A stretch of 64,000 nt of DNA from Streptomyces ruber (GTDB taxonomy: Bacteria; Actinomycetota; Actinomycetes; Streptomycetales; Streptomycetaceae). The notes under the pieces are model-generated. The model saw only the letters and a list, made by a program, of their open reading frames with translations, ran no database searches and had not been told where the DNA came from. Position 1 is the stretch's first letter. Each line of letters starts with the position of its first letter. Shown here piece after piece: positions 8,676-17,530 of the stretch. The translations under genes were made by a program, and so were the position numbers. The stretch is from the NCBI RefSeq assembly GCF_014648075.1, contig NZ_BMQK01000025.1, positions 24,979 through 88,978 on the forward strand, in the 5' to 3' direction.

Positions 8676-10850
8676 TCAGCCGTCGCCGAAGACCTCGCCC
8701 CGCTCCGCCTTCTCCACCAGCAGCGCCGGCGGCAGGAAGCGGTCCCCGTAGCGTTCGGCGAGCTCCCGCGCGCGGGCCACGAAGCCGGGCAGTCCGCCCT
8801 CGTAGCCGTTGATGTACTGGAGCACGCCACCGGTCCAGCCGGGGAAGCCGATGCCGAGGATCGAGCCGATGTTGGCGTCGGCGACGGAGGTCAGCACGCC
8901 CTCCTCCAGCAGCCGGACGGTGTCCAGCGCCTCGGAGAACAGCATCCGCTCCTGCATGTCCTCGAACGGGATCTGCTTGCCGGGCTCGGTGAAGTGCTCG
9001 CGCAGGCCGGGCCAGAGCCGCCCGCGGCTGCCGTCCTCGCCGTACTCGTAGAAGCCGGCGCCGCCGCTGCGCCCGGTGCGGCCGAACTCGTCGACCATGC
9101 GGTCCACGACGGCCTCGGCGGGGTGCGGGGTCCAGGTGCCGCCCGCCTCCTCGACGGCCCGCCGCGTCTCCTGACGGATCTTCCGGGGCAGGGTCAGCGT
9201 CAGCTCGTCCATGAGGGAGAGCACCTTGGCCGGGTAGCCCGCCTGGGCCGCCGCCTGCTCGACCGACGCGGGTTCGATGCCCTCACCGACCATGGCGACG
9301 CCCTCGTCGATGAAGTGGCCGATCACCCGGGAGGTGAAGAAACCGCGCGAGTCGTTGACGACGATCGGGGTCTTGTCGATCTGCCGGACGAGGTCGAAGG
9401 CGCGGGCCAGGGCCTCGTCACCGGTCCTGCGCCCCTTGATGATCTCGACGAGGGGCATCTTGTCGACGGGCGAGAAGAAGTGCAGCCCGATGAAGTCGGC
9501 CTGCCGTTCCACGCCCTCGGCGAGCCCGGTGATGGGCAGGGTGGAGGTGTTGGAGCACAGCAGGGCGTCCGGTGCGACGACGTTCTCGATCTCCTGGAAC
9601 ACCTTGTGCTTGAGGGTCTCGTCCTCGAAGACGGCCTCGATCACGGCGTCGCAGCCCGCCAGGTCGGCGGCCTCGGCGGTGGGCTCGATGCGGGCGAGCA
9701 GCGCGTCGGCCTTCTCCTTCGTCGTACGGCCCTTGCCGACGGCCTTGGCGCACAGCTTCTCGGAGTAGCCCTTGCCCTTGAGGGCGGCCTCCAGGGACAC
9801 GTCCTTCAGGACGACGTCGATGCCCGCGCGGGCGCACGCGTAGGCGATGCCCGCGCCCATCATCCCGGCGCCGAGGACGGCGACCCTGCCGACCTTGCGG
9901 GGCGCGATGCCCTGGGGGCGGCTGGCGCCGGAGTTGACGGCCTGCAGGTCGAAGAAGAACGCCTGGATCATGTTCTTCGCGGTCTGGCCGGTGAGCAGCT
10001 CGGTGAAGTAGCGGGCCTCGATGGTCTGCGCCGTCGCGAAGTCGACCTGGGAGCCCTCGACGGCGGCCGCCATGATGTTGCGGGGCGCCGGGTAGGGGGC
10101 GCCGTTCAGCTGCTTGCGCAGGTTGGCCGGGAAGGCGGGCAGGTTCGCCGCGAACTTCGGGTGGGCCGGGGTGCCGCCGGGGATCTTGTAGCCGGGCCGG
10201 TCCCAGGGCTGCTGCGACTCGGGGTTCGCGTCGACGAAGGCGCGGGCCTTGGCGAGCATCTCCTCGGGGGTGGCGGCGAGTTCGTGGACGAGGCCGTTCT
10301 CCAGGGCCCGCTGCGGGGTGTACTGGGTGCCTTGCAGGAGCACCTTCAGCAGCGCGTCGGCGATGCCCATGAGGCGCACGGTGCGGGTGACGCCGCCGCC
10401 GGCCGGGAGCAGGCCCAGGGTGACCTCGGGCAGGCCGATCTTGGAGCCGGGCGCGTCGAGGGCGACGCGGTGGTGGCTGGCGAGGGCGATCTCGTAACCG
10501 CCGCCCAGGGCCGCGCCGTTGATCGCCGCGACGACCGGCTTGCCGAGCGTCTCGATGCGGCGCAGCGCGTCCTTGATCTCCATGCCGGTGTCGAAGGCGG
10601 CCTGCGCGTCCCCGGGACCGATCCTGATCATGTCCTTGAGGTCGCCGCCCGCGAAGAACGTCTTCTTCGCCGACGTGTAGATGATCCCGCGGATCGTGTC
10701 CTTCTCGGCCTCCGCGCGGTCGGCGACCGCCTTGATGGAGGCCCGGAAGGCCTGGTTCATGGTGTTGGCGGACTGGTCCGGGTCGTCGAGGACGAGGGTG
10801 ACGACTCCGGTCCCGTCCTGTTCCCAGCGGATGGTGGTGGACTCGGTCAT
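8676..10850 (-). CDS. fadB: Fatty-acid oxidation multifunctional protein: enoyl-CoA hydratase / 3-hydroxyacyl-CoA dehydrogenase
   Basis: A 724-residue fusion. Residues ~10-210 are a crotonase domain with the oxyanion-hole segments AKKTFFAGGDLKDM and INGAALGGGYEIALASHHR. Residues ~330-510 are the NAD-binding 3-hydroxyacyl-CoA dehydrogenase domain (VAVLGAGMMGAGIAYACARAG; NTSTLPITGLA; GLHFFSPVDKMPLVEII), followed by the C-terminal helical domain. It catalyses hydration and NAD-dependent oxidation in beta-oxidation. It follows the thiolase gene by 45 nt on the same strand, the standard alpha/beta pairing of a trifunctional complex (inference). A similar pair exists elsewhere in Streptomyces genomes, so this may be one of several paralogues. 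Confidence 0.95.
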   Translation of the reverse strand: MTESTTIRWEQDGTGVVTLVLDDPDQSANTMNQAFRASIKAVADRAEAEKDTIRGIIYTSAKKTFFAGGDLKDMIRIGPGDAQAAFDTGMEIKDALRRIETLGKPVVAAINGAALGGGYEIALASHHRVALDAPGSKIGLPEVTLGLLPAGGGVTRTVRLMGIADALLKVLLQGTQYTPQRALENGLVHELAATPEEMLAKARAFVDANPESQQPWDRPGYKIPGGTPAHPKFAANLPAFPANLRKQLNGAPYPAPRNIMAAAVEGSQVDFATAQTIEARYFTELLTGQTAKNMIQAFFFDLQAVNSGASRPQGIAPRKVGRVAVLGAGMMGAGIAYACARAGIDVVLKDVSLEAALKGKGYSEKLCAKAVGKGRTTKEKADALLARIEPTAEAADLAGCDAVIEAVFEDETLKHKVFQEIENVVAPDALLCSNTSTLPITGLAEGVERQADFIGLHFFSPVDKMPLVEIIKGRRTGDEALARAFDLVRQIDKTPIVVNDSRGFFTSRVIGHFIDEGVAMVGEGIEPASVEQAAAQAGYPAKVLSLMDELTLTLPRKIRQETRRAVEEAGGTWTPHPAEAVVDRMVDEFGRTGRSGGAGFYEYGEDGSRGRLWPGLREHFTEPGKQIPFEDMQERMLFSEALDTVRLLEEGVLTSVADANIGSILGIGFPGWTGGVLQYINGYEGGLPGFVARARELAERYGDRFLPPALLVEKAERGEVFGDG

Positions 10851-10895
10851 GACGTGGTTCTCCGGTCTCGTGGGAGGTCTCGTGGTCCGCCGGGG

Positions 10896-12110
10896 TTACA
10901 GGCGCTCGATGATCGTGGCGATGCCCATGCCGCCGCCCACGCAGAGGGTGGCGAGGCCGTACCGCTTGTCCTGGCGCTCGAGTTCGTCGACGAGCGTGCC
11001 GAGGATCATGGCTCCGGTGGCGCCCAGGGGGTGCCCGAGCGCGATGGCGCCGCCGTTGACGTTGACCTTGTCCAGCGAGATGCCCATGTCCTTGACGAAG
11101 CGGAGGACGACCGCGGCGAAGGCCTCGTTGATCTCCACGAGGTCGATGTCGTCGATGGTCAGTCCGGCCCTGGCGAGGGCCTTGCGGGTGGCGGGCGCGG
11201 GGCCGGTGAGCATGATGGTGGGCTCGGACCCGGAGACGGCCGCGGAGACGATCCGCGCGCGCGGGGTGAGGCCGTGACGCTCGCCGACCTCCTTCGAGCC
11301 GATGGCGACCAGGGCGGCGCCGTCCACGATGCCGGAGGAGTTGCCCGCGTGGTGGACGTGGTCGATCCGCTCGACCCAGTGGTACTTCTGCAGCGCCACG
11401 GCGTCGAAGCCGCCGAGGTCGCCGATGTCCGCGAAGGACGGCTTGAGCTTCGCGAGGGAGTCGGCGGTGGTGCCGGGCCGCAGGTGCTCGTCGTGGTCGA
11501 GGACGACGAGCCCGCTGCGGTCGGTGACCGGGACGACGGACCGGTCGAAGCGGCCGTCCTTCCAGGCCGTGGCGGCGCGCTCCTGCGACAGCGCCGCGTA
11601 CTCGTCGACGTCGCGCCGGGAGAAGCCCTCGATCGTGGCGATGAGGTCCGCGCCGATGCCCTGCGGTACGAAGTTGGTGGCGATGTTGGTCATCGGGTCG
11701 GCGAACCAGGCGCCGCCGTCGGAGGCCATCGGCACCCGCGACATCGACTCGACGCCGCCCGCGAGGACCAGGTCCTCCCAGCCCGAACGGACCTTGGCTG
11801 CGGCCATGTTGACGGCTTCCAGGCCCGAGGCACAGAAGCGGTTCTCCTGGACGCCGGCGACCGTGTCGGGGAGTCCGGCGGCGATCGCGGCGATGCGGGC
11901 GATGTCGGAGCCCTGGTCGCCGACCGGTCCGACGACGCCGAGCACGATGTCGTCGATCGCCGCCGGGTCGAGGTCCGGGAAGCGGCGCCGGACCTCGTGG
12001 ATCAGTCCGGTCACCAGATCGATGGGCTTGGTGCCGTGCAGGGCGCCGTTCGCCTTGCCGCGGCCGCGCGGGGTGCGGATCGCGTCGTACACATACGCTT
12101 CGGTGCTCAC
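10896..12110 (-). CDS. fadA: Acetyl-CoA C-acyltransferase (3-ketoacyl-CoA thiolase)
   Basis: This is a 404-residue thiolase. The nucleophilic cysteine sits in ENRFCASGLEAVN, the catalytic His in NGGAIALGHPLGATGA, and the second Cys in TLCVGGGMG. GTG 12108-12110 is chosen because GAAAGG lies upstream and residues before VSTEAYVYDAIRTPRGR are not thiolase-like. It performs the thiolytic step of beta-oxidation. It is the middle gene of the run racemase, thiolase, fadB-type, all on the minus strand with gaps of 79 and 45 nt, so cotranscription is likely. Confidence 0.95.
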   Translation of the reverse strand: MSTEAYVYDAIRTPRGRGKANGALHGTKPIDLVTGLIHEVRRRFPDLDPAAIDDIVLGVVGPVGDQGSDIARIAAIAAGLPDTVAGVQENRFCASGLEAVNMAAAKVRSGWEDLVLAGGVESMSRVPMASDGGAWFADPMTNIATNFVPQGIGADLIATIEGFSRRDVDEYAALSQERAATAWKDGRFDRSVVPVTDRSGLVVLDHDEHLRPGTTADSLAKLKPSFADIGDLGGFDAVALQKYHWVERIDHVHHAGNSSGIVDGAALVAIGSKEVGERHGLTPRARIVSAAVSGSEPTIMLTGPAPATRKALARAGLTIDDIDLVEINEAFAAVVLRFVKDMGISLDKVNVNGGAIALGHPLGATGAMILGTLVDELERQDKRYGLATLCVGGGMGIATIIERL

Positions 12111-12189
12111 GGGTGTGGCCTTTCGGAGGGCGGGAGGGTGGTGGGGGCGGCCGGGGCGGCGCGGAGCGGGTGCCTGCCGCCGCTGGTCG

Positions 12190-13323
12190 TCAGCCGTCCT
12201 TGAGCAGACCGGGTATGCCCCAGTCATGGGCCACGTCCGCGGCGGCCGCGCCCGGCCGGGCGGGACCGCCGCGCACGGAGGCGGGGGTGGCGGAGAAGCG
12301 GGGCGCGGGGGCGGGCTGGGTGACCCCGGCCACCTCGATGAAGGTGCCGCGCGCGGCGAGGTGGGGGTGGTGCGGCGCCTCGCGCAGCGAGAGCACGGGG
12401 GCCACGCACGCGTCGGAGTCCTCGAAACGGGCCGTCCACTCCGCGCGCGTACGGGTTCTGAAACGGGCCGCGACCGTCTCGCGCAGCTCCTCCCAGCGGG
12501 CCGGGTCCCGGCGGTCCGGTGCCTGGCCCGCGATGCCGAGCCGTTCGGTGAACTCGTCGTAGAAGTGCTCCTCCAGGGCGCCCACCGCCATGTACGCGCC
12601 GTCGGCCGTCTCGTACGTCCCGTAGAAGGGCCAGCCCCCGTCGAGGAGGTTGACGCCGCGCCGGTCCTGCCAGCCGCCGGCGGCGAGCATGCCGTGGATC
12701 AGCGTGGACAGGTGCGCGGCGCCGTCCACGATCGCCGCGTCCACCACCTGGCCGGTGCCCGTCTCGCGCGCGTGGTGCAGGGCGGCGAGGACGCCGACGA
12801 CGAGGTAGAGCGAGCCGCCCGCGTAGTCGCCGAGGAGGTTGGCCGGGACGGCGGGCGGTCCGTCCGGGGCACCGATCATGCCGAGGACGCCGGTCGGCGC
12901 GAGATAGCCGATGTCGTGCCCGGCGCGCGGGGCGAGCGGGCCCTGCTGGCCCCAGCCGGTCATGCGGCCGTAGACGAGCCGGGGGTTGCGGGCGTGGCAG
13001 GCGTCGGGGCCGACGCCGAGGCGCTCGGCGACGCCCGGGCGGAAGCCCTCGATGAGGACGTCCGCGCGTTCGGCCAGGTCGAGGACGAGGCCGGGGCCGT
13101 CCTCGGCCTTCAGGTCGACGATCACCGAACGTTTGTTGCGGTTGGTGACGTCGTGGTCGGCGTCGACGACGAGGGCCGTGCCGCCGGGCCGGTCCACCCG
13201 GACCACGTCGGCGCCGAGGTCGCCCAGCAGCATCGCCGCGAACGGCCCCGGCCCTATGCCGGCCAGCTCGACCACGCGCACGCCGCTGAGCGGACCGGGC
13301 CCGGGCGCCTCTGCCACTGTCAT
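12190..13323 (-). CDS. CaiB/BaiF family CoA enzyme, alpha-methylacyl-CoA racemase
   Basis: The protein has 377 residues, the family's normal size. The racemase active-site positions are kept: the His in GHDIGYLAPTG, the Asp in LGDYAGGSLY and the Glu-containing ALEEHFYDEF. The segment VNLLDGGWPFYGTYETADG is also characteristic of racemases rather than of formyl-CoA transferases. It should interconvert (2R)- and (2S)-methylacyl-CoA so that branched chains can enter beta-oxidation. ATG 13321-13323 follows a GGGGG ribosome site. It is the first gene of the thiolase/fadB run. Streptomyces membranes are rich in iso/anteiso fatty acids, which makes this role sensible (inference). Confidence 0.88.
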   Translation of the reverse strand: MTVAEAPGPGPLSGVRVVELAGIGPGPFAAMLLGDLGADVVRVDRPGGTALVVDADHDVTNRNKRSVIVDLKAEDGPGLVLDLAERADVLIEGFRPGVAERLGVGPDACHARNPRLVYGRMTGWGQQGPLAPRAGHDIGYLAPTGVLGMIGAPDGPPAVPANLLGDYAGGSLYLVVGVLAALHHARETGTGQVVDAAIVDGAAHLSTLIHGMLAAGGWQDRRGVNLLDGGWPFYGTYETADGAYMAVGALEEHFYDEFTERLGIAGQAPDRRDPARWEELRETVAARFRTRTRAEWTARFEDSDACVAPVLSLREAPHHPHLAARGTFIEVAGVTQPAPAPRFSATPASVRGGPARPGAAAADVAHDWGIPGLLKDG

Positions 13324-13369
13324 CGCACCCCCTGCGTATGACAATTCCGATGTAACACCGACGATGCTA

Positions 13370-13381
13370 GGAACGCGTTCC
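13370..13381. promoter_or_regulatory. Perfect 12-bp palindrome in the racemase/reductase divergent promoter
   Basis: GGAACGCGTTCC lies 47 bp upstream of the racemase start and 129 bp upstream of the divergent reductase. It may be an operator for a lipid-responsive TetR or similar regulator; none is encoded next to it. Confidence 0.35.
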
Positions 13382-13509
13382 ACCGGACACAAGACCCGGG
13401 AGAGCAAGCGCTTGGCCACGCTACCCGGACGGCCGGGCGGCCCACCCGAGGCACGCCACGCTAGCCTCGGCCACCGACAACCACGCGGCAGTGGAGGCTG
13501 AGGAGTGTC

Positions 13510-14688
13510 ATGAGCGTGCAGGACAGAACGGGACGCGCGTACGACATCGTGCTGCTGGGGGCCACCGGGTTCGTCGGCGGGCTCACGGCGGAGTACCTCG
13601 CCGCGCACGCGCCGGAGAACCTGCGGTGGGCGGTCGCGGGCCGCAGCGCGGAGAAGCTGGAGCGGCTGCGCGAGCGGCTGCCCGGCGGTGAGGACGTCGG
13701 GGTGCTCCCGGCGGACGTCACCGACCCCGCGTCGATGCGCGAACTCGCCCGCGCGACCCGCGTGCTGGCCACGACGGTCGGCCCCTATCTGACGTACGGC
13801 CGGGAACCGGTGGCCGCGTGCGCGGACGCCGGGACGGACTACCTGGACCTCACCGGCGAGCCGGAGTTCGTGGACCTGGCGTACGTGCGGCACGACACGC
13901 GCGCGCGGGAGACCGGGGCCCGGCTGGTGCACGCCTGCGGTTTCGACTCCGTCCCGCACGACCTGGGGGCGTACTTCACCGTGCGCCGGCTCCCGGAGGA
14001 CGTGCCGATCACCGTGGACGGGTACGTGCGGGCCGACGGCGCGGTCTCGGGCGGCACACTGGCCTCCGTCCTCACCCAGCTCTCGCGCGGGCGGCAGTTG
14101 CGGGCCGCGGCGCGGGACCGGCGGCGGCACGAGCCGCGCACGCCGGGGCGGCGGGTGCACGCGCCGCTGGGCCCGCCGCGGTTCGCGCCGGAGGTCGGCG
14201 CGTGGGCGCTGCCGATGCCCACGATCGACGGGCAGGTCGTGGAGCGGTCGGCGCGGGCGCTGGAGCGGTACGGACCGGACTTCCGCTACCGCCACTACGC
14301 GGCCGTCGAGAGCCTCCCGTACGCCGTGGGCGGGGCCGCCGCCGCGGGCGCGCTGGTCGCCGCCGCCCAACTGCCGCCCGCGCGCGACCGGCTGACGGCG
14401 CGGCTGGCGTCGGGTGACGGGCCGAGCGCGGAGAAGCGGGCCAGGAGCTGGTTCTCGGTGCGGTTCGTGGGCGAGGGCGGCGGACGCCGTGTCTTCACGG
14501 AGGTCGCGGGCGGCGATCCCGGGTACGGCGAGACGGCGAAGATGTTCGCGGAGTCCGCGCTGAGCCTGGCCCTCGACGAGCTGCCGCCCACGGCGGGCCA
14601 GGTCACGACGGCGGTCGCGATGGGCGACGCGCTGATCGAGCGGCTGCGCGCGGCGGGGATCACCTTCCGGGTGGCGGCCACCCGGTAG
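13510..14688 (+). CDS. Saccharopine dehydrogenase-like NAD(P)-binding protein (trans-acting enoyl reductase family)
   Basis: The protein has 392 residues. The N-terminal Rossmann fold is evident (DIVLLGATGFVGGLTAEYLA...AVAGRSAEKLERL). The conserved CGFDSVPHDLGAYFTVRRLP follows at ~140, as in mycobacterial Rv2449c/Rv2953-type enoyl reductases. The ATG follows GAGGAG at good spacing. It probably reduces a lipid-type substrate with NADPH. It is divergent from the racemase operon, which supports a lipid link. A hydrophobic Ala-rich segment (VGGAAAAGALVAAAQL) may contact membrane lipid. Confidence 0.85.
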   Translation: MSVQDRTGRAYDIVLLGATGFVGGLTAEYLAAHAPENLRWAVAGRSAEKLERLRERLPGGEDVGVLPADVTDPASMRELARATRVLATTVGPYLTYGREPVAACADAGTDYLDLTGEPEFVDLAYVRHDTRARETGARLVHACGFDSVPHDLGAYFTVRRLPEDVPITVDGYVRADGAVSGGTLASVLTQLSRGRQLRAAARDRRRHEPRTPGRRVHAPLGPPRFAPEVGAWALPMPTIDGQVVERSARALERYGPDFRYRHYAAVESLPYAVGGAAAAGALVAAAQLPPARDRLTARLASGDGPSAEKRARSWFSVRFVGEGGGRRVFTEVAGGDPGYGETAKMFAESALSLALDELPPTAGQVTTAVAMGDALIERLRAAGITFRVAATR

Positions 14689-14748
14689 ACCGCCGGGTAC
14701 GCCGTGCGCCGGGGCTCGTGCAGCGCGGGCCCCGGGTCGCGCGGGACC

Positions 14749-14895
14749 TCAGTGCGCCCACCCGGTCACCGTCCAGACCATCCCGACGAGCCAGGCGATG
14801 CCTGCGAGCACGGCGAGCAGCATGCCCGCCGTCACGGCACGGTCGGCGGGACGGACGGAACCGGCGGCGGATTTCGGAGCGCGGCGAGTCGTCAT
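14749..14895 (-). CDS. 48-residue single-pass membrane protein
   Basis: A short basic N-terminus (MTTRRAPKSAAGSVRPADRA) is followed by one transmembrane helix (MLLAVLAGIAWLVGMVWTV) and ends TGWAH. This layout fits a family of small actinobacterial membrane proteins. The ATG at 14893-14895 is favoured, but an ATG six codons upstream is possible. It lies on the minus strand 62 nt after the endonuclease V gene and is convergent with the reductase. Function unknown. Confidence 0.55.
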   Translation of the reverse strand: MTTRRAPKSAAGSVRPADRAVTAGMLLAVLAGIAWLVGMVWTVTGWAH

Positions 14896-14957
14896 GGAAC
14901 CCAGGGTGCCCATCGGAACGCCGAACTCACATCCGTCCGGATACTCAGACCGGGTAC

Positions 14958-15650
14958 TCAGGCCGCACTCGCCTCTCTGAGCGCTCGCCGGCACAGCGCG
15001 TCCGCCCGGCGGGTGGTCTCCGGGAGCCGGTGGCCGGGGGTGAGCGCGAGGGTGTGCGCGCACGCGTTCCCGATGTCCACGCGGTGACCGGCCGACACGA
15101 ACACCGGCTTGACGCCGTCCCGGGTGCGCAGGGCCCGGCCCACCTCCTCGGTGCCCGCGAGGAGCGGTGACGTGCTCCCGCGCGCGGGGGCCGGATCGTC
15201 GTAACGGAAGGTGAACGGGTTCTTGGCGACCCCGATCGCGGGGAGGCCGGTGAGGACGCCGAGGTGGCTGGCGAGGCCGAAGCGGCGCGGGTGGGCGAGC
15301 CCGTACCCGTCGCAGACGACGAGTCCCGGGGCGCACGGCAGCGCCTCCAGGGCGGCCAGGACGGCGGGAAGCTCCCGGAAGGCGAGCAGCCCGGGCACGT
15401 AGGGGAACGGGATCCGGCCGACCGCCGTGGCCTCGGCGACCGTGCCGAGGGTCGCCGCGTCCAGGACCACGGCCGCCGCCGCGACCAGGTCGCGCCCGTC
15501 GTCGTAGGCGACGTCCACCCCGGTCACGTGCCCCGTTCCGGGGGCCGGCCCCGTCTCGTCGAGGACCACCTCGCCGCGCAGCTCCTCCTGCACGGCCCGG
15601 GCCTGTTCTTCGGTCGCGGGCCAGCCCGCGGGGATCCGCACGGTCGTCAT
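14958..15650 (-). CDS. nfi: Endonuclease V (deoxyinosine 3'-endonuclease)
   Basis: The protein has 230 residues, typical for the family. Recognisable are GVDVAYDDG (first catalytic Asp), the wedge motif FPYVPGLLAFRE, VCDGYGLAHPRRFGLASHLGV (second Asp and His) and GVAKNPF. It nicks DNA near deoxyinosine during repair of deaminated adenine. The ATG at 15648-15650 begins MTTVRIPAGWP. The long upstream frame is not coding. Confidence 0.93.
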   Translation of the reverse strand: MTTVRIPAGWPATEEQARAVQEELRGEVVLDETGPAPGTGHVTGVDVAYDDGRDLVAAAAVVLDAATLGTVAEATAVGRIPFPYVPGLLAFRELPAVLAALEALPCAPGLVVCDGYGLAHPRRFGLASHLGVLTGLPAIGVAKNPFTFRYDDPAPARGSTSPLLAGTEEVGRALRTRDGVKPVFVSAGHRVDIGNACAHTLALTPGHRLPETTRRADALCRRALREASAA

Positions 15651-15697
15651 GGTGGTGCCGAGCCTACGGTTCCCGCGTCCGGGTGCCCGCGCCGGGC

Positions 15698-16027
15698 TCA
15701 GGACTTGCCGCCGAGCGCCTTCTGCAGCTCGCTCTTGTTCATGTCCGAACGTCCGCGGATGTTGCGGCGCTTGGCCTCCGCGTACAGCTGGTCGTACGTC
15801 TGCCCCTGGGACCCCTTGCCCGAGCGCTGCCCGCCGCGCCTGCCGGAGGACATGTCCTTCGTGGAGGTGCGGCTGGCCGTCTTCGACTCGCCGGACCTGG
15901 CCCGCTCCTTGTTGACGGTCCGGGCGGCGATCTCCTCGGCGCGCCGCTTGCTCTCGCCCCGGTCCTGGGCGCTCTCCTTGATGTGCTCGTACTGACGTTC
16001 CCGCTTGGGGCTCGAACCGCTTGGCAT
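15698..16027 (-). CDS. Rho_N/SAP-like domain protein, very basic
   Basis: The protein has 109 residues and is strongly basic and charged (SSPKRERQYEHIKESAQDRG, RRAEEIAARTVNKERARSGE). The C-terminal 40 residues form a Rho termination factor N-terminal-like helix-extended-helix (YDQLYAEAKRRNIRGRSDMN, KSELQKALGGK). Such proteins are often labelled plasmid stabilisation protein in Streptomyces, without proof. The nucleic-acid-binding role is inferred. ATG 16025-16027 has a strong GGAAGGAG site. Confidence 0.85.
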   Translation of the reverse strand: MPSGSSPKRERQYEHIKESAQDRGESKRRAEEIAARTVNKERARSGESKTASRTSTKDMSSGRRGGQRSGKGSQGQTYDQLYAEAKRRNIRGRSDMNKSELQKALGGKS

Positions 16028-16337
16028 GGTCACTCCTTCCCTTCTGCGAAGCCGAGTACCCGTTGTACGGCGGTCGCACATCCCTTTCGCGGATGCGCGC
16101 CGCCCGTCCGCTCCCCCGCCCGCGTCCAGTTGGCCCGCGGCGGGAACCGCGGGCCGTGTGCCGGTGTCCTCTCGAATGTCCCCGCACTGCGGGACGTGAG
16201 ATGGATCGCCACAGTGAATGGATCCGGTGACAGAGGTCACTCGCATCCCACGTGCACGAAGTGAGTCGATCCCGCGTCTCTTCAAGTGCCCGGGCCGTGT
16301 TCGCCAGTCCGTCCAGCCGTCACGAGGGAGCAAGGCG
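16028..16337. other. Gene-less divergent promoter region (310 bp)
   Basis: No credible coding sequence on either strand. It holds the promoters of the Rho_N gene (leftward) and the ssgD-like gene (rightward). The only clear element is a dyad, GTGAC-AGAG-GTCAC, at 16227-16240, about 100 bp before the ssgD-like start. Confidence 0.6.
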
Positions 16338-16754
16338 TTGTCCACCGTCATCGAGCAGCCCGTTGAGGCCCGCCTCGTCGCCGCCGCGCCGCGGATGCCG
16401 AGCATTCCCGCCACGCTCCACTACGACCGGCGCGACCCCTTCGCCGTCCGGATGACCTTCCCGGCCCCGGCCACGCTCGAGGGCGTGGACGTCTGCTGGA
16501 CGTTCGCCCGCGACCTGCTGGTGGACGGCATGGAGGAGCATGCCGGGCACGGCGACGTGCGGGTGCGGCCGTACGGGTACGAGCGTCTGGTCGTGGAGTT
16601 CCACGCCCCCGAGGGCACGGCCGTGGTGCACGTCCGTGCCGACGAGGTGCGGCGCTTCCTGGACCGTACGACCGAGGAGGTGCCCCTCGGGCGCGAGCAC
16701 CTCCAGGTCGACCTGGACCACGATCTCGCGGAGCTGATGCGGGACGCCGCCTGA
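16338..16754 (+). CDS. ssgD: SsgA-like sporulation/cell-division protein, closest to SsgD
   Basis: The 138-residue size is typical for SALPs. Conserved SALP features are LHYDRRDPFAVRMTF, VCWTFARDLLVDGM, GHGDVRVRPY and the C-terminal LDHDLAELMR. SALPs control peptidoglycan remodelling during septation and spore maturation in sporulating actinomycetes; SsgD acts in lateral-wall synthesis. The TTG start (16338) is supported by GAGGGAG 8 nt upstream, and the frame upstream of it is not SALP-like. Assignment to ssgD rests on remembered similarity (MSTVIEQPVEARLVAAAPRM) and on its neighbours. Confidence 0.88.
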   Translation: MSTVIEQPVEARLVAAAPRMPSIPATLHYDRRDPFAVRMTFPAPATLEGVDVCWTFARDLLVDGMEEHAGHGDVRVRPYGYERLVVEFHAPEGTAVVHVRADEVRRFLDRTTEEVPLGREHLQVDLDHDLAELMRDAA

Positions 16755-16769
16755 GCGACGGCTCCCGCC

Positions 16770-17432
16770 TCAGGTGACGGTCGTGGTCGTCGCCGTCACG
16801 AGGAGTGCGGTGCGCGCCTCCCGGAGCACCTTCCGCAGGGCGGGGGCGGCCGCGCCGCCGCGTTCGGTCAGCGCCTCGATGCGCGCCCTGTGGGCCCTGC
16901 GCTCCCTGCCCGCGACGAGCGTGCGCAGTTCCGCCGTGGCGGCCAGGGCGACCAGGGCCGCGTCCCGCTCGTGTACGGCCTCCACCGGAACCGGCCCCCG
17001 GAGGATCTCCCGGGCCCCCTCCTGCAGCGCCTCCACGACGGACACCCGCTCCAGCCCGTACTCCACGGTCGGGAACACGCCGAGCACCCGCCGCTTCTCC
17101 GCGCGCAGCGAGCCGCCCGCGGCGAGCTGGGCCTGTACGGCGTCGAGGGTGACGCGGGCCCGCGAGGTCACCCAGGTCTTCCAGGAGCGCGGCCGGGACT
17201 CCTCGACGAGCTCCAGCAGTCCGTCCAGGACCGGGTCCCCGGTACGGGCGTCGGGGTCGGCGGGCGTGACGATGCCGTCGTCGTCCACGAGCAGTCCGCG
17301 CTGGGCCAGTTCGGTCAGGGCGCCGGCCCGTACCAGGTGCTCCAGGCGGGTCGCACCGGTGAGCCTGAGCCGCCTGGTGTCCCAGGCCAGCAGGTACAGC
17401 CGGGCGGGCAGTGAGAGCGGGCCGTCGAGCAC
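16770..17432 (-). CDS. GPP34 (GOLPH3-like) family phosphoprotein
   Basis: The protein has 220 residues. The characteristic opening LSLPARLYLLAWD is followed by GALTELAQRGLLVDDDG and a helical remainder, as in bacterial GOLPH3-domain proteins. In eukaryotes the fold binds PI4P at Golgi membranes; in Streptomyces the role is unknown, but many copies occur and membrane association is assumed. The start is GTG 17430-17432. The gene is convergent with ssgD (15 nt apart) and its 5' end faces the ABC-F promoter. Confidence 0.88.
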   Translation of the reverse strand: MLDGPLSLPARLYLLAWDTRRLRLTGATRLEHLVRAGALTELAQRGLLVDDDGIVTPADPDARTGDPVLDGLLELVEESRPRSWKTWVTSRARVTLDAVQAQLAAGGSLRAEKRRVLGVFPTVEYGLERVSVVEALQEGAREILRGPVPVEAVHERDAALVALAATAELRTLVAGRERRAHRARIEALTERGGAAAPALRKVLREARTALLVTATTTTVT

Positions 17433-17500
17433 GGGTCTCCTCCTCGGCGGGGCCGGAACCGGGCCGGAACGGGGCCGGGGCCGGAACCCACGTTAATGCG

Positions 17501-17530
17501 TTGACAGGGCGCCGAGCGCCTTCGTACGGT
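17501..17530 (+). promoter_or_regulatory. Predicted housekeeping promoter of the ABC-F gene
   Basis: TTGACA (17501-17506), an 18-bp spacer and TACGGT (17525-17530). The predicted transcript starts near 17537, giving a leader of about 240 nt. Confidence 0.65.

Noticed and set aside
8511..12203. Plus-strand open frame of 1230 codons
   Set aside because: It is antisense to the fadB and fadA genes, with no recognisable domain.
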